Assembly (NCBI RefSeq): GCF_002072955.1
Contig: NZ_LPUF01000001.1
Span: 1,696,896 to 1,760,895, forward strand
Direction of reading: 5' to 3'
From: Methyloprofundus sedimenti
GTDB lineage: Bacteria; Pseudomonadota; Gammaproteobacteria; Methylococcales; Methylomonadaceae
Length of the DNA stretch: 64,000 nucleotides
The stretch's first letter is position 1; every line of letters begins with the position of its first letter. Positions 16,414-26,311 of the stretch are shown here, piece by piece. Under the pieces are notes generated by a model. The model was given only the letters and a program-made list of their open reading frames with translations, made no database searches and was not told the DNA's origin. A program made the position numbers and the translations under genes.

Positions 16414-18005
16414 ATGCTCATGAAAAATAAATTATTGTCTCGCTTAACTCCAACTTCATTCCTTCAGGCTTTTGTAATTCAAAGTATGAAGTTATGGCGC
16501 AAGAAAAATTCAGAGCAAGAGAGCAATGACAAATATATCCAACATCTTGGCTTGTTGGCGAGCAGTTCTTTAGAAAAAATTGTCAGGGAGAAATTAGAGT
16601 ATGAAAAGACATTAACGCATGACCAATATGCCGATGTTATCATCGAAATTAAGAATCAAATTGGTGGCGGATTTTCCAGGGTCTCCAGCGATGTAGGTAC
16701 TATCCGCGTTGAAAATACACGTTGTCCGTTTGGTGAGATGGTAAAAGGAACGCCTGAGCTGTGTCAAATGACATCTTCGGTTTTTGGTGGTATTGCCGCG
16801 CGAAATTTCGGGTACGCAAAAGTCGAATTAACAAAACGGATTGCTACTGGGGATAGATATTGCGACATCAGTATTCATTTGGATAAGGCGCTGAGTCAGG
16901 CGATATCTGGGGATGAATACCACAACCAGGAAAGCTCGATCATTTCTAAATTGAATTCTAGCGAAACTATTGTGCAGGTAACAGAGGGGATAGAGAAAAA
17001 TTGGTATCAGTGTGGAACGATTGAATCTGATCCTCAGCAAAATTCGCAAAATATCATTATTGGGCAATCGCAAGCGATGCGAGAAGTTTTTAATTCAATA
17101 CAGATCGTTGCTCCGACCATGGTTAATGTATTGATAGGTGGTGAGACAGGGGTTGGTAAAGAGCTTATTGCTCGAGCGATACACGCCGCAAGCGGACGTA
17201 ACCCGGAAAGGTTTATTGCTGTAAATTGTGCTGCTATAGCTGAGACTTTGATTGAAAGTGCTTTATTTGGCCATGAAAAAGGTGCGTTCACTGGCGCTTA
17301 TAATGTGCATAAGGGATTTTTCGAGAGAGCTTGTACTGGTACGCTGTTTTTAGATGAAATAGACAGTTTGAGTTTGTCGGGGCAAGCAAAATTGCTACGT
17401 ATACTTCAAGAAGGTGAATTTGAAAGAGTGGGTGGCAGACAGGCGATCAAGGCGGATGTCAGGGTTATCGTTGCCGCTAATCAATCAATTAAAGACATGG
17501 TGTTAGCCGGTGATTTTCGAAAAGATCTTTTTTATCGGTTAAACGTTGTTCCTATTCAGATCCCACCTTTGCGCGATCGGCGTGAAGACATTGGGACTTT
17601 AACTGATTTTTTTCTAAAGCAGTTATCGAATAAATATCAAAAGCCTGGAAAAACTCTTGGTGAAAAGGCATGGCACAAAGTGATGATCTATGATTGGCCC
17701 GGGGCAATATCCGGGAATTGGAAAGCGTCTTGGAACATGCATTTCTGTTCGCACAGGGAGCTATTATTGAGAATGTTTCTGTCGATTGTACTGATTTAGA
17801 TTTAGGTCATATTGACACGGGAAGTCTTAATATGACAAAGAAGAAAGTTGCTTGTGAAGTTGAAGTTCAGATGCTTCATGATGCATTAAAGAGATTTTCT
17901 GGAAATGTGAGTGCAACCGCAAAAGAATTTGGAATGACTCCACGAGCGGTGCACCAGAAACTGAAAAAACATCATATCGAAGCGGCCATTTATAGAAACA
18001 AATAG
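16414..18005 (+). pseudogene. Sigma-54 enhancer-binding activator, frameshifted before its HTH
   Basis: The first frame (to 17799) has an N-terminal sensory domain with [19 protein letters not shown], then NFGYAKVEL and a further Cys. This Cys pattern resembles the small-molecule-sensing MetOD1-like domain. An AAA+ core follows: Walker [15 protein letters not shown] (the sigma-54 contact loop), Walker B TLFLDEID and the arginine-finger region. Near 17698-17704 the run CCCGGGG shifts the frame. The expected [18 protein letters not shown] continues in another frame to 18005, with a Fis-type helix-turn-helix (NVSATAKEFGMTPRAVHQKL). Removing two G, or adding one base, restores it. A sequencing error is possible. 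The natural target is the sigma-54 promoter at 12852. Confidence 0.82.
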
Positions 18006-18118
18006 AAAACCAGTCCGCTTATAACATCGCGACAGTTGTATCAAAGCAGTCAGAGGCATTGATTTTATTGTTTTTGTTAGAGTAAGCTTATTTTAAGTGG
18101 CCTTGACAAGGCAATATC

Positions 18119-18748
18119 ATGGCTTGATTAGTGCGCTTAAACCTTCCGGGAATTCTTCAGCATATTGTTCAACGAGGAAATAGTCGACAAGTCAGCTTAT
18201 TTTCTGAACAAGATTAACCCCTTTATTTATCCAGGCTTAAAGAATATAGTCAAAAGTATAATGTTGCAGTGCATAGCTATTTCTTAATGATTCATCATGT
18301 TTATTCACTGGCAATCCCAAGAGAGAATGATGTGAGAGAAGATGTAAATCAACGCTGGTTGATAGTGACAATTATTTTTAGTGGTCAGTCGATATATTGA
18401 GTAGAATCCAGCCCAGCACAGATGGTAAAACACCTCGTTGAGTATCTCTGGTCAAGCTATCAATCCAATGCGTAGGGCAGGTCAGTTGAGTTTCTAACTA
18501 CTCATACTTGTTACCTATCATTAGGTCTTTCTGATAAAGAAAGACAAGATATGTATAAGAACCTGTCTGCATCAAAACTTTCAGCTAATACGATAAAAGA
18601 AATATGCGATGCAACAAATAAAGCCCGGGTGTTAGGGTGTGACAGGTTTAAACAGCAAATAGAAGATCAAACTGGGCGGTGTTCGCCATCTCAGGTACGG
18701 GGTGGCGATAAAAAATCTGAAAAATATAAAGAAAATCAATTACACTGA
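18119..18748 (+). pseudogene. REP-associated tyrosine transposase (RAYT/Y1) relic
   Basis: The N-terminal pattern of Y1 transposases can be read through stops and frame changes: VRLNLPGILQHIVQRGNSRQ, then YNVAVHSYFLMIHHVYSLAI, where the usual H-x-H reads HHV, then VEYLWSSYQSNA. The C-terminal 65 residues (18551-18748) remain open and contain NTIKEICDATNKARVLGCDR. The third codon is already a stop. RAYTs mobilise REP/REPIN sequences, which also occur in this window. Confidence 0.75.
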
Positions 18749-18939
18749 CCTTTTTGATGAATTCAGGCAATAACAATGTTAAATTCATTATAATATTTTT
18801 TTAGCCAAATTCTTGAAGTCTGAAATCGACAACTTCCCAAGGTATTCATTCATTTAAAAAACAATATGTTGCCATTCATTTATTTTTAGATTAACGAAAA
18901 TCAGTGGCTGATAAGCCTTACTAAAAGAGGTATAAAGCA

Positions 18940-21900
18940 ATGAACAAAATTTTTGCCCCAACAAAACTTTATTTGCGCATATTTGCATCAGTCACTTTGG
19001 CAGGAATGAGCGGTTTAGCAACTGCTGATGTTTCGAAAAAGCCACCCCTTGATAAGCAAGCTAACGTGATTGGTTCGCCTGTTTCAACACTTGTACCAAA
19101 ATCAGTTGCTGCCGGCTCAGACCCCGCTAATGAAAAGACGAGTAATGAGCAACGAGAACTATTTACTCCGCTATCATTCAGAAGCAAGCACGATAAGGAC
19201 AGTAAATATCCTGATCGAGAAGCACACAAGACATCAAAAAAATCATTTAATTTTGTTCTAGGTGGGTTGTTTCCCAACGATATAATTCTCTCTAGCAGTT
19301 TGAAACTAAAAGGAAACAGAATCACTAGTTCGAATGGCCCAAGAAAGCTGGAGGCGAATCTACGCATCACTACTGACCCTGTGGAAATTCCTGGAATTAA
19401 TAATTTCATTCAGGATTGGCTGTTCCCACAGTTAAACTCTGTAGATACAGATCCAAAAGGGACTAAGACGTCGTGGGTGCAAATGTATTCCACTGTCAAG
19501 AATCAATGGACAGGGACTCCCAGAAACAATTCGATGAGCGATCTTGTTCAGATTGGCTACATGGGGCCAGGCGCTGATCAGTTGGCAACTAACGATACAT
19601 ACTGGAATGCAAATGGAACCTCCTCGGATGATCTATTTGCAGATATCCAGATGGCTGAAAATTACAATATAGAGTCACTATGGGGACTATATGATCCTGA
19701 GAATATTCTTCTCCATTCAGACTTCGATGAGCACGCCCTGCGTCAGAATATAGACAACCTGCTAGACCCTAAGGCAACCCCCAACCCGGATTTATGGTAC
19801 CCCAGCATTCTCTATACTTTCCAGCATGCTAACATCAAAAACCGGGGAAACCTGACTGCTCCTGTACTGATTATCCAACCCGGTGATGATGTTATTTTAA
19901 ATTTTTCCAATGATATTAAAATCGGAACTCTAAGCCAGAAAGAACTTGAACTCTCCACACTAATCGCCAATAACACATATGGCAACAGTGCCAGTGAAGG
20001 CCTGGCAGGAAGCACGTCAACCAACTTTCATTTGCACGGTTCACATACAAACCCGACAGCTTTTGGAGACAATGTGGTGGCGCGATATACCTCTGGCCAG
20101 TCATGGACAACAAATATCGAAATCCCAATCGATCATGGTGTTGGTTCCTACTGGTATCACTCCCACTATCACCCTGCAGTCAATCAACAAGTTTATGGTG
20201 GCTTGTCAGGGTTTATGCAGATCGGAGATCCTCTGGCAAAAATTTCGGCTCTTGCAAGTACGCCAAGAAACCTTGCCATTCTAAAACTTTCCCAGATTGA
20301 CAGTAAGAATGGTGGTGAAGACCTTCAGCTAACGGGCTACGATAATATTGGCACTGGGGTTAATAGACTGACAATGGTGACTGTTAACGGGCAATTCCAG
20401 CCTGAAGCTGATGCAGGAAAAGGCGGTTGGCAATCACTGACCCTCAGTAATCAAACCAATAATGCACAATATCAGATTATACTGATTCACACAGACAAGT
20501 CTGGAAACAGGGAAACGCTAAAACTTTTCCAGTATGGCGAGGATGGTCATCAATTCCCTCAGATTCTTGAAGTAACAGGTGTGCTGGGTCAGAACTCCCA
20601 GAATTTTGGTTCTGGTGAGTCTGCTCCACCAACAGCCTATGCACAAACTCAAAATGCACTTGTCCTACCCCCTGGTAAAAGGGTCGATATTCTAGTCTAT
20701 CTTCCAGAAGGTACTACTGAACTGGCATCAATATACTCATTTAAACACCCAATAACCAATGAGGAGTACTTTGTTCGCAATGCAGGTCGCTACCCCGAAT
20801 TAAGTAACGCAAATACCACTGCTAGCGGAGGTAATACATCAATGAACCCTGCTGGACTCACTGGTTTTGGAGCACTGGCAACTTTTGTCGTTGACCAGCA
20901 TGTTGAGATGCTATCTCCAACAGAACAAGCTGAAGACATTCAGGCGTTCAATGCAACAATCAAGATTCAGGATATTCAGCCTACCACAGTTGCCGAGGAT
21001 TATAATCCCAATGCAGTACCTCGGATTGATCTCTTTGCTACGTCAAACGGACAAGAAACCTGGACTCCGATCCGGTCACGCAGTTTCAGCTTCTCACGTA
21101 CTCTGGTAGGGCCTGAGAGTGAATGGGACGCACCCACTCAGGCTCAAATCAATGACTATGAAGAGCAGAACCCGGGGAATGATTTCACACGCTATCAAGT
21201 GCTACCCATTGCTCTAAATGGTAACCAATTTTCAAACTTTCCAACCTGGCTTGGGTATGCAGGCCCCTGGCTGATCAATGACCATGTCTTTCCTCAGGGA
21301 AACCTTACTATTGCTCAACTGGGAACCATCGAAGAATGGGACCTGAAGAACTGGAGCGTAAGCAGAATAAATGCTCTTAATTCGACCATAACACCAAGTC
21401 AATATATCGGCCATCCTTTTCATATTCATATTAATGACTTTCAGGTAAAAAATTCAGATACTGAACGTAATGGCACAGGGAGCCTGCAAGACGTTACGAT
21501 GCTCAACTCATCTGGGTACGATTTCTATAACACAGCCCTGAAGAAAAGAGATACCCTGCCTCCCCTCGAAGGTAACTTCGAGTCGATTCCTGTTGCTATT
21601 GATCCTGATACTGTTGCTGGCCTCGGCACCTGGGGAGCTAATACCCAAACGATCCGGATGGTATTTCAGGACTATGTCGGCACCTATGTATTTCATTGCC
21701 ATATACTTCCCCATGAAGATGCGGGCATGATGCAGGTACTCACTGTCATTGAGAATACGAAGTCCAGCTGGTTAGCGCCTGCCGAAGGCTTCACAGTCAG
21801 CAGTAACCACCACAATAATATCCAGCATTTTACAATATTTCAGGCTCAAAGTTTTAAAGCCTATAAAGTAGGAATCAAAACAAAATCCAAAGCCATCCAG

Positions 21901-23775
21901 CTTAAGAGGCTTGATGTAGGCAATATCAACTCCGATTTTACTCAGGATCTGCTAATCAGCTCGTCTGGTGATGGCATCGTTAGAGTAGTCGATGGTGAAT
22001 CAATACTAAAATCAAAAAAAGTTAAGAACCATGAACAGCCCTTTAGCAAAGTAATAGCAAAGATTCTTCCCTATAAAGCGAGCTCACTTGCTCCCTATGC
22101 CTTCGCAGAAGATTTCACGGGTGACAATCAGAGAGATATCGTCACAGCAGGCTTTGCTAATGGCGGCAAGAACGAAGAAATTGACCTGACAGACTTTACT
22201 ATTACTGGTTGGCTTGGCAGCAAAGAAGGGAAGCAATGGACCGTTTCTACCTTCAATTCAACGCCATACAACGCAAATAACAACGGCACACTTCCTATCT
22301 CTGGTATGGTGAATCATAACGGCTCTCTATCAGTTCAAAACAGTGGTGACGCCTTTACCCATCAGGAAAATCCAGATACTGAACCTCAACCGGTTCACGA
22401 CCTCGCTCCAGTTGAAGGGCTGAAATCTTCCCAGTTCAGTATTACAATTGGCGACTTCAATCTTGATAATTTCAATGACTACGCCCTTGTTTATGCTACA
22501 AATAGTGGCTTGAGAATCACCATCCTTGATGGTGCCGCCGCGTCTCTTTTGTACTCCACAGGTCAATCAGAAGGTGGCTTCTTCCCTAATGAGTCGATTC
22601 TTGCCGATGCGCTGGTTATCGACCCAAGCCTGGAAGGGCTCAGTTCGATCAGCCTGAATTCAGGCTTCAACAGTTTTTATCAATCCGCAATTGAGAATCT
22701 TATTGCGACTGTTGTCACGAAAACTGGAAAAATTCAGCAACTAACCTTCCAGCTTGATGCCGGGCATTTCATAGCCACATCCGAACCCAATAACCCTGAA
22801 GGGTTCAGCTTCTCATCCACGCATCAAAGCCATGGCAGATTAACCACCTTCCTTCACGACGACAAGGTCATCAATCTGATCAATCCAAGTTCCACACCAT
22901 TACACCTTTCAGATATTGCCCTGATACCGACCAGTACGAAAGCCTCTACACCAGGCTTTTCCTCCGTGTTTGGCAATGGGGTACTCGTGGTGAATAACCG
23001 AATGCTTTTAGCTCAGGGTAATGCCGCTAATGGCAACGCCAGCACATCCTTAAACCTCTTCGATACAGCCCAGCAACTCGTCATTGACCTTAATGGGATG
23101 AATATAGTCGATGCAGATGATATCACTGGCTACAATCATTCGTCCTTCAACGAAGAAGACATTCAGCAACGCAATAACATGGCTAATCTTACCTATGCCA
23201 CTTATTTCGGCAGACTTCCCAACCCCGGCGGAGCCGCTGCAGCTGCAGCCTCACTCAGTTCGGTAAACTCAATACAAGACTATGTCGACGATTTTCTATC
23301 CAGCTCTGTAGCTGAAGCTCTGGTCATTCAGCATTTTGGAAGCAGCCTGGAATCAGCGGATGTAGCTACAATCGTTGATACCACCTATAGGACGCTCTAT
23401 GCACGGCGTGCAACCGGGCAGGATATCAAGTTCTGGCAAAACAAGTTAAATGCTCATGACCTTTCCAAAACCTTCTTGCCAATGGCGATCCTGCAAAGCA
23501 CCGCTGGAAAAGATATCTTTAGGCTAGAATTTATATCTTCGGCCTCTCAGTTCAGCAATGCTCAGTGGGATAGCGATGCTGTCCTACTAGGCTCTTTTGG
23601 TCAGGGATTCGTCGAGCAAGGCACACGATTCATGCAGCTCAACAATCAAATATTCGGTACGCGGGCTAAAGGATTTTCCAGCAGAAAAAAGGCCCAGAAG
23701 CGCTTTGATAAATTTTCCAGTTTCACTGTGAAACTTCTGGCTGGAACTAATGTATCCGAAACTGGTTTTTTCTAA
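18940..23775 (+). CDS. Giant secreted multicopper oxidase with propeller-like and DUF4214-like C-terminal regions
   Basis: 1611 residues. A signal peptide (residues 1-30, ending ATA/D) indicates export. All four copper motifs are present: NFHLHGSH (about 363-370), YWYHSHYHP (about 404-412), HPFHIH (about 825-830) and FHCHILPHEDAGMM (about 918-931). The oxidase core is therefore complete, but with long insertions. Residues about 960-1330 contain FG-GAP/VCBS-like blades (ITIGDFNLDNFNDYALVY). Residues about 1400-1540 repeat a DUF4214-like pattern (YATYFGRLPNPGG, YRTLYARRATGQDIKFW). Very long oxidases of this kind include the bacterial Mn(II) oxidase MofA; substrate assignment here is only inference. 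The gene sits between relics of the same RAYT family and its codon use looks richer in GC than its neighbours. Confidence 0.88.
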   Translation: MNKIFAPTKLYLRIFASVTLAGMSGLATADVSKKPPLDKQANVIGSPVSTLVPKSVAAGSDPANEKTSNEQRELFTPLSFRSKHDKDSKYPDREAHKTSKKSFNFVLGGLFPNDIILSSSLKLKGNRITSSNGPRKLEANLRITTDPVEIPGINNFIQDWLFPQLNSVDTDPKGTKTSWVQMYSTVKNQWTGTPRNNSMSDLVQIGYMGPGADQLATNDTYWNANGTSSDDLFADIQMAENYNIESLWGLYDPENILLHSDFDEHALRQNIDNLLDPKATPNPDLWYPSILYTFQHANIKNRGNLTAPVLIIQPGDDVILNFSNDIKIGTLSQKELELSTLIANNTYGNSASEGLAGSTSTNFHLHGSHTNPTAFGDNVVARYTSGQSWTTNIEIPIDHGVGSYWYHSHYHPAVNQQVYGGLSGFMQIGDPLAKISALASTPRNLAILKLSQIDSKNGGEDLQLTGYDNIGTGVNRLTMVTVNGQFQPEADAGKGGWQSLTLSNQTNNAQYQIILIHTDKSGNRETLKLFQYGEDGHQFPQILEVTGVLGQNSQNFGSGESAPPTAYAQTQNALVLPPGKRVDILVYLPEGTTELASIYSFKHPITNEEYFVRNAGRYPELSNANTTASGGNTSMNPAGLTGFGALATFVVDQHVEMLSPTEQAEDIQAFNATIKIQDIQPTTVAEDYNPNAVPRIDLFATSNGQETWTPIRSRSFSFSRTLVGPESEWDAPTQAQINDYEEQNPGNDFTRYQVLPIALNGNQFSNFPTWLGYAGPWLINDHVFPQGNLTIAQLGTIEEWDLKNWSVSRINALNSTITPSQYIGHPFHIHINDFQVKNSDTERNGTGSLQDVTMLNSSGYDFYNTALKKRDTLPPLEGNFESIPVAIDPDTVAGLGTWGANTQTIRMVFQDYVGTYVFHCHILPHEDAGMMQVLTVIENTKSSWLAPAEGFTVSSNHHNNIQHFTIFQAQSFKAYKVGIKTKSKAIQLKRLDVGNINSDFTQDLLISSSGDGIVRVVDGESILKSKKVKNHEQPFSKVIAKILPYKASSLAPYAFAEDFTGDNQRDIVTAGFANGGKNEEIDLTDFTITGWLGSKEGKQWTVSTFNSTPYNANNNGTLPISGMVNHNGSLSVQNSGDAFTHQENPDTEPQPVHDLAPVEGLKSSQFSITIGDFNLDNFNDYALVYATNSGLRITILDGAAASLLYSTGQSEGGFFPNESILADALVIDPSLEGLSSISLNSGFNSFYQSAIENLIATVVTKTGKIQQLTFQLDAGHFIATSEPNNPEGFSFSSTHQSHGRLTTFLHDDKVINLINPSSTPLHLSDIALIPTSTKASTPGFSSVFGNGVLVVNNRMLLAQGNAANGNASTSLNLFDTAQQLVIDLNGMNIVDADDITGYNHSSFNEEDIQQRNNMANLTYATYFGRLPNPGGAAAAAASLSSVNSIQDYVDDFLSSSVAEALVIQHFGSSLESADVATIVDTTYRTLYARRATGQDIKFWQNKLNAHDLSKTFLPMAILQSTAGKDIFRLEFISSASQFSNAQWDSDAVLLGSFGQGFVEQGTRFMQLNNQIFGTRAKGFSSRKKAQKRFDKFSSFTVKLLAGTNVSETGFF

Positions 23776-23792
23776 TGCCTATAAAACTTTCT

Positions 23793-23823
23793 GAGTAGAG
23801 CCGGATTCTCACCGGCTCTACTC
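23793..23823. terminator. Strong hairpin after the giant oxidase gene
   Basis: GAGTAGAGCCGG (23793-23804) pairs perfectly with CCGGCTCTACTC (23812-23823) around a 7-base loop, starting 18 bases after the stop codon. No T-run follows, so it may work as a pause or mRNA-protecting structure rather than a classical terminator. Confidence 0.55.
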
Positions 23824-23948
23824 GAAGTTTCCGAGGTCAATAAAGTCAAAATCAATAAGAGCAGATGTTTTAGGGCGTGAGACGTCTGATTCAACCTAGA
23901 AACCTCAGTTGAGTACGGATTTATCCACAAAACCGTGAGGCAGAGTAT

Positions 23949-24081
23949 AGGAGCCTGTTTGCACAATAGATTCTAGCTTATACGATAAATGAAATACGCG
24001 ACGCAACTAAAAAACCTGAATGTCTGGATGTAATAGGAAATCTGAAAAAGATAAAGACAATCAATGACACCGATCCCTTTG
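23949..24081 (+). pseudogene. Scrap of RAYT 3' end
   Basis: The stretch matches the C-terminal coding part of the relic at 18551-18748 (CTTATACGATAAATGAAATA and GAAATCTGAAAAAGATAAAG have clear counterparts), with deletions. It is in direct orientation to that copy, so the giant oxidase gene is framed by two fragments of one transposase family. Confidence 0.55.
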
Positions 24082-24134
24082 ATTGGTGACTTTGATTGTC
24101 GGCCAATGGGGAGCTCTGAATCTATTTTTTACAG

Positions 24135-24881
24135 TCATCCGCTAATTTGCATAAATTCATCTATTAATTGTTTTGCACGCTTATAATGACTGCCTTGCCA
24201 ATAAATTTGTTTGCAACCAGAACAGACGAGAAAATTGTCGTAGTGCATTTTTGTCAACGGTTTCAGGTGCTCCTTGATTTGTTGTTTCTCGATGTTCTCC
24301 AATATACCGTTGCAATGCATGCAGCGAGTGAAAGGTGTTATCAAGCGATATAAATCAAATCGTTTCAAAACCTCTTTGACCTGAAGTTTAGGGGTTACCT
24401 CACGGACAAAATATCCGTGAGTTATTATCTTACGTTGTAATAACCTACGATCACGTGTTAAGACGATCCTGTTCTTCTCACTCGATATTGTTGCAACTGT
24501 GGCATCATCATAAGCATTGCTGTACAGGCAATCAAACCCTAATAATCTTAGATAGCGAGTTAGTCGCCCAAGATTAGCATCTATGACAAATTTTGGTAAA
24601 CGTAAGGGTTTTGGACGGAGTCGCAATATCGGTGTTATATCAAAACTTTCAAATTTGGGGTACACACTGATACGGTCACCATCTTTTACGGTATAGGCAA
24701 AATTTACCGAAATACCGTTTACCAAAATCAATTCTACTTCGGTGTGCGGAACACCGAAAGATTCGATTATGTCCTTTATCGAAGCCTTCCGAAAAAAGAC
24801 ATGAACGATCTCAACCTTTCGTAATGCGGGTGTAATAAAATCATTCAACTCCTCATAGAAACGTAATCGAATCTGTGTCAT
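24135..24881 (-). CDS. Mut7-C RNase domain protein with N-terminal ubiquitin-like domain
   Basis: 248 residues. The first 85 form a MoaD/ThiS-like beta-grasp module (KDGDRISVYPKFESF near its end), as in the Ub-Mut7C family. Residues about 95-245 form a Mut7-C PIN-like nuclease domain: FVIDANLGRLTRYLRLLGFD with the first acidic residue, LTRDRRLLQR, and a C-terminal zinc ribbon (CMHCNG ... CSGCKQIYWQGSHY). The family is predicted to cleave RNA; the biological target is unknown. It stands alone on the minus strand. Confidence 0.85.
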   Translation of the reverse strand: MTQIRLRFYEELNDFITPALRKVEIVHVFFRKASIKDIIESFGVPHTEVELILVNGISVNFAYTVKDGDRISVYPKFESFDITPILRLRPKPLRLPKFVIDANLGRLTRYLRLLGFDCLYSNAYDDATVATISSEKNRIVLTRDRRLLQRKIITHGYFVREVTPKLQVKEVLKRFDLYRLITPFTRCMHCNGILENIEKQQIKEHLKPLTKMHYDNFLVCSGCKQIYWQGSHYKRAKQLIDEFMQISG

Positions 24882-25181
24882 AAATTTATTTACCTATTCT
24901 TCTTTTTTTCCTACACTGTGTCTCAGCCAGTGTATCAAGTTAATCAATTTAGTCTGAATGAAAAAATGGTGACTACGAGTACTGCCAGATTGCACAAATG
25001 AAGTTAAAAAAATTAATAGCCACATATAAAATAAAATGAATTCACATCCATATATTTAATTTTCGGTTTTGGCTGATTAAGGCAAGTTGTAGATGGCGTG
25101 TGTCAGGCAATAATTATTTTGGCTATTAACAGAGAAATAGAATTTTCATTCCTTAACCTATTTATTTGGAGCATTACTCAT
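24882..25181. other. Intergenic region between divergent genes
   Basis: AT-rich DNA between the Mut7-C gene and the HAD phosphatase gene, presumably holding both promoters. I see no clear operator, repeat or RNA; a weak ACACTG/CAGTGT hairpin lies near 24915-24935. Confidence 0.4.
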
Positions 25182-25988
25182 ATGAATAACCTAAGCCATA
25201 TTAAAGGTATATTATTCGATCTTGACGGTGTGCTTTATGTTGGATCAAAAAGAATTGACGGTGCATTAGAAGCAATTAATAGTGTAAGAAACTCTGCCAT
25301 AAAATGCCGCTTTATTACCAATACCAGCACTCTTTCAAGAGCGTCCATACAACAAAAGCTGGGGAAGCTGGGTTTTAATATCAAGCTTGAAGAGATTATC
25401 AGTGCTCCGCAAGCAGCTAAAATCTATTTGCAGAAAGTTACTAACCCGATTTGCTATTTGTTGTTAGCAGATGATGTTAAGCACGATTTTAGTACTTTCA
25501 AACAATCTGCCAAGCACGCTGATTTCGTTATTATTGGTGATATTGGTGATACCTGGACCTATAAAATGTTAAATGATATTTTTAATTTATTGGTCAATGG
25601 CGCTGAACTGATTGCCATTCATAAAAATCGTTTCTGGCAAACAGAACATGGACTGCAAATGGATATCGGTGCCTTTATTGCTGCTCTGGAATATGCCAGT
25701 GGCAAAAGTGCAGTAATAATCGGCAAACCTTCTTTTGATTTTTTTCAAATGGCTCTTAATGACATGTCACTTTCAGCAAATGAAGTTGCTATTATCGGGG
25801 ATGATATTGATTCAGATATCGGCGGTGGGCAGCTCGCAGGTTTAAAAGGGATACTGGTAAAGACAGGCAAATATAGAAAAGAGTATGCTGCTAACTCCGA
25901 AGTAGTACCTGACCTTGTCCTTGATTCTATTGCAGATTTGGTAAACCTGTCTCCTTTTGTTGAAACAGCTTGTGATAGTAATAGCTAA
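25182..25988 (+). CDS. HAD-superfamily IIA phosphatase
   Basis: 268 residues from ATG 25182, behind GGAG; the longer upstream frame would add an unlikely N-terminus. Motif I is FDLDGVLYVG, motif II is FITNTST, the motif III Lys lies in IIGKPSFDFF, and motif IV is IIGDDIDSDIGGG. The cap between motifs II and III marks the NagD/LHPP-like IIA subclass. It should dephosphorylate a small phosphoester in the cytoplasm; the substrate is not assignable. Confidence 0.88.
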   Translation: MNNLSHIKGILFDLDGVLYVGSKRIDGALEAINSVRNSAIKCRFITNTSTLSRASIQQKLGKLGFNIKLEEIISAPQAAKIYLQKVTNPICYLLLADDVKHDFSTFKQSAKHADFVIIGDIGDTWTYKMLNDIFNLLVNGAELIAIHKNRFWQTEHGLQMDIGAFIAALEYASGKSAVIIGKPSFDFFQMALNDMSLSANEVAIIGDDIDSDIGGGQLAGLKGILVKTGKYRKEYAANSEVVPDLVLDSIADLVNLSPFVETACDSNS

Positions 25989-26311
25989 AGTAATTTAGAG
26001 TCTTAAATCATACGGCTTTTATCGCTTGCCGAATTGCTTGGTCATGGGAGACTTTTATTGCCAATTAAGCACTTTATGTCATTGATTTAATAAATTTCTA
26101 TGGCCAGTTGCTGGATGGCAAGAGATCATAAAATCTGATATTTTGGGTATTATAAAATCTAGTCCCAACGGTCAGTCAAAATTATCTTTTATAGAAAAAT
26201 AACATCGCAATTTCACGAAGTGCCGTGTAGCAAAATGTCCGCGTTTAGTGTGCTTTTTAGACTACCTTATTTGTGTGAGTTCATTGTCATAGCTGATATT
26301 TGATGGTTTTA
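25989..26311. other. Intergenic region between convergent genes
   Basis: AT-rich sequence between the HAD gene and the flavoprotein gene. I see no convincing terminator, repeat or small gene in it. Confidence 0.35.
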
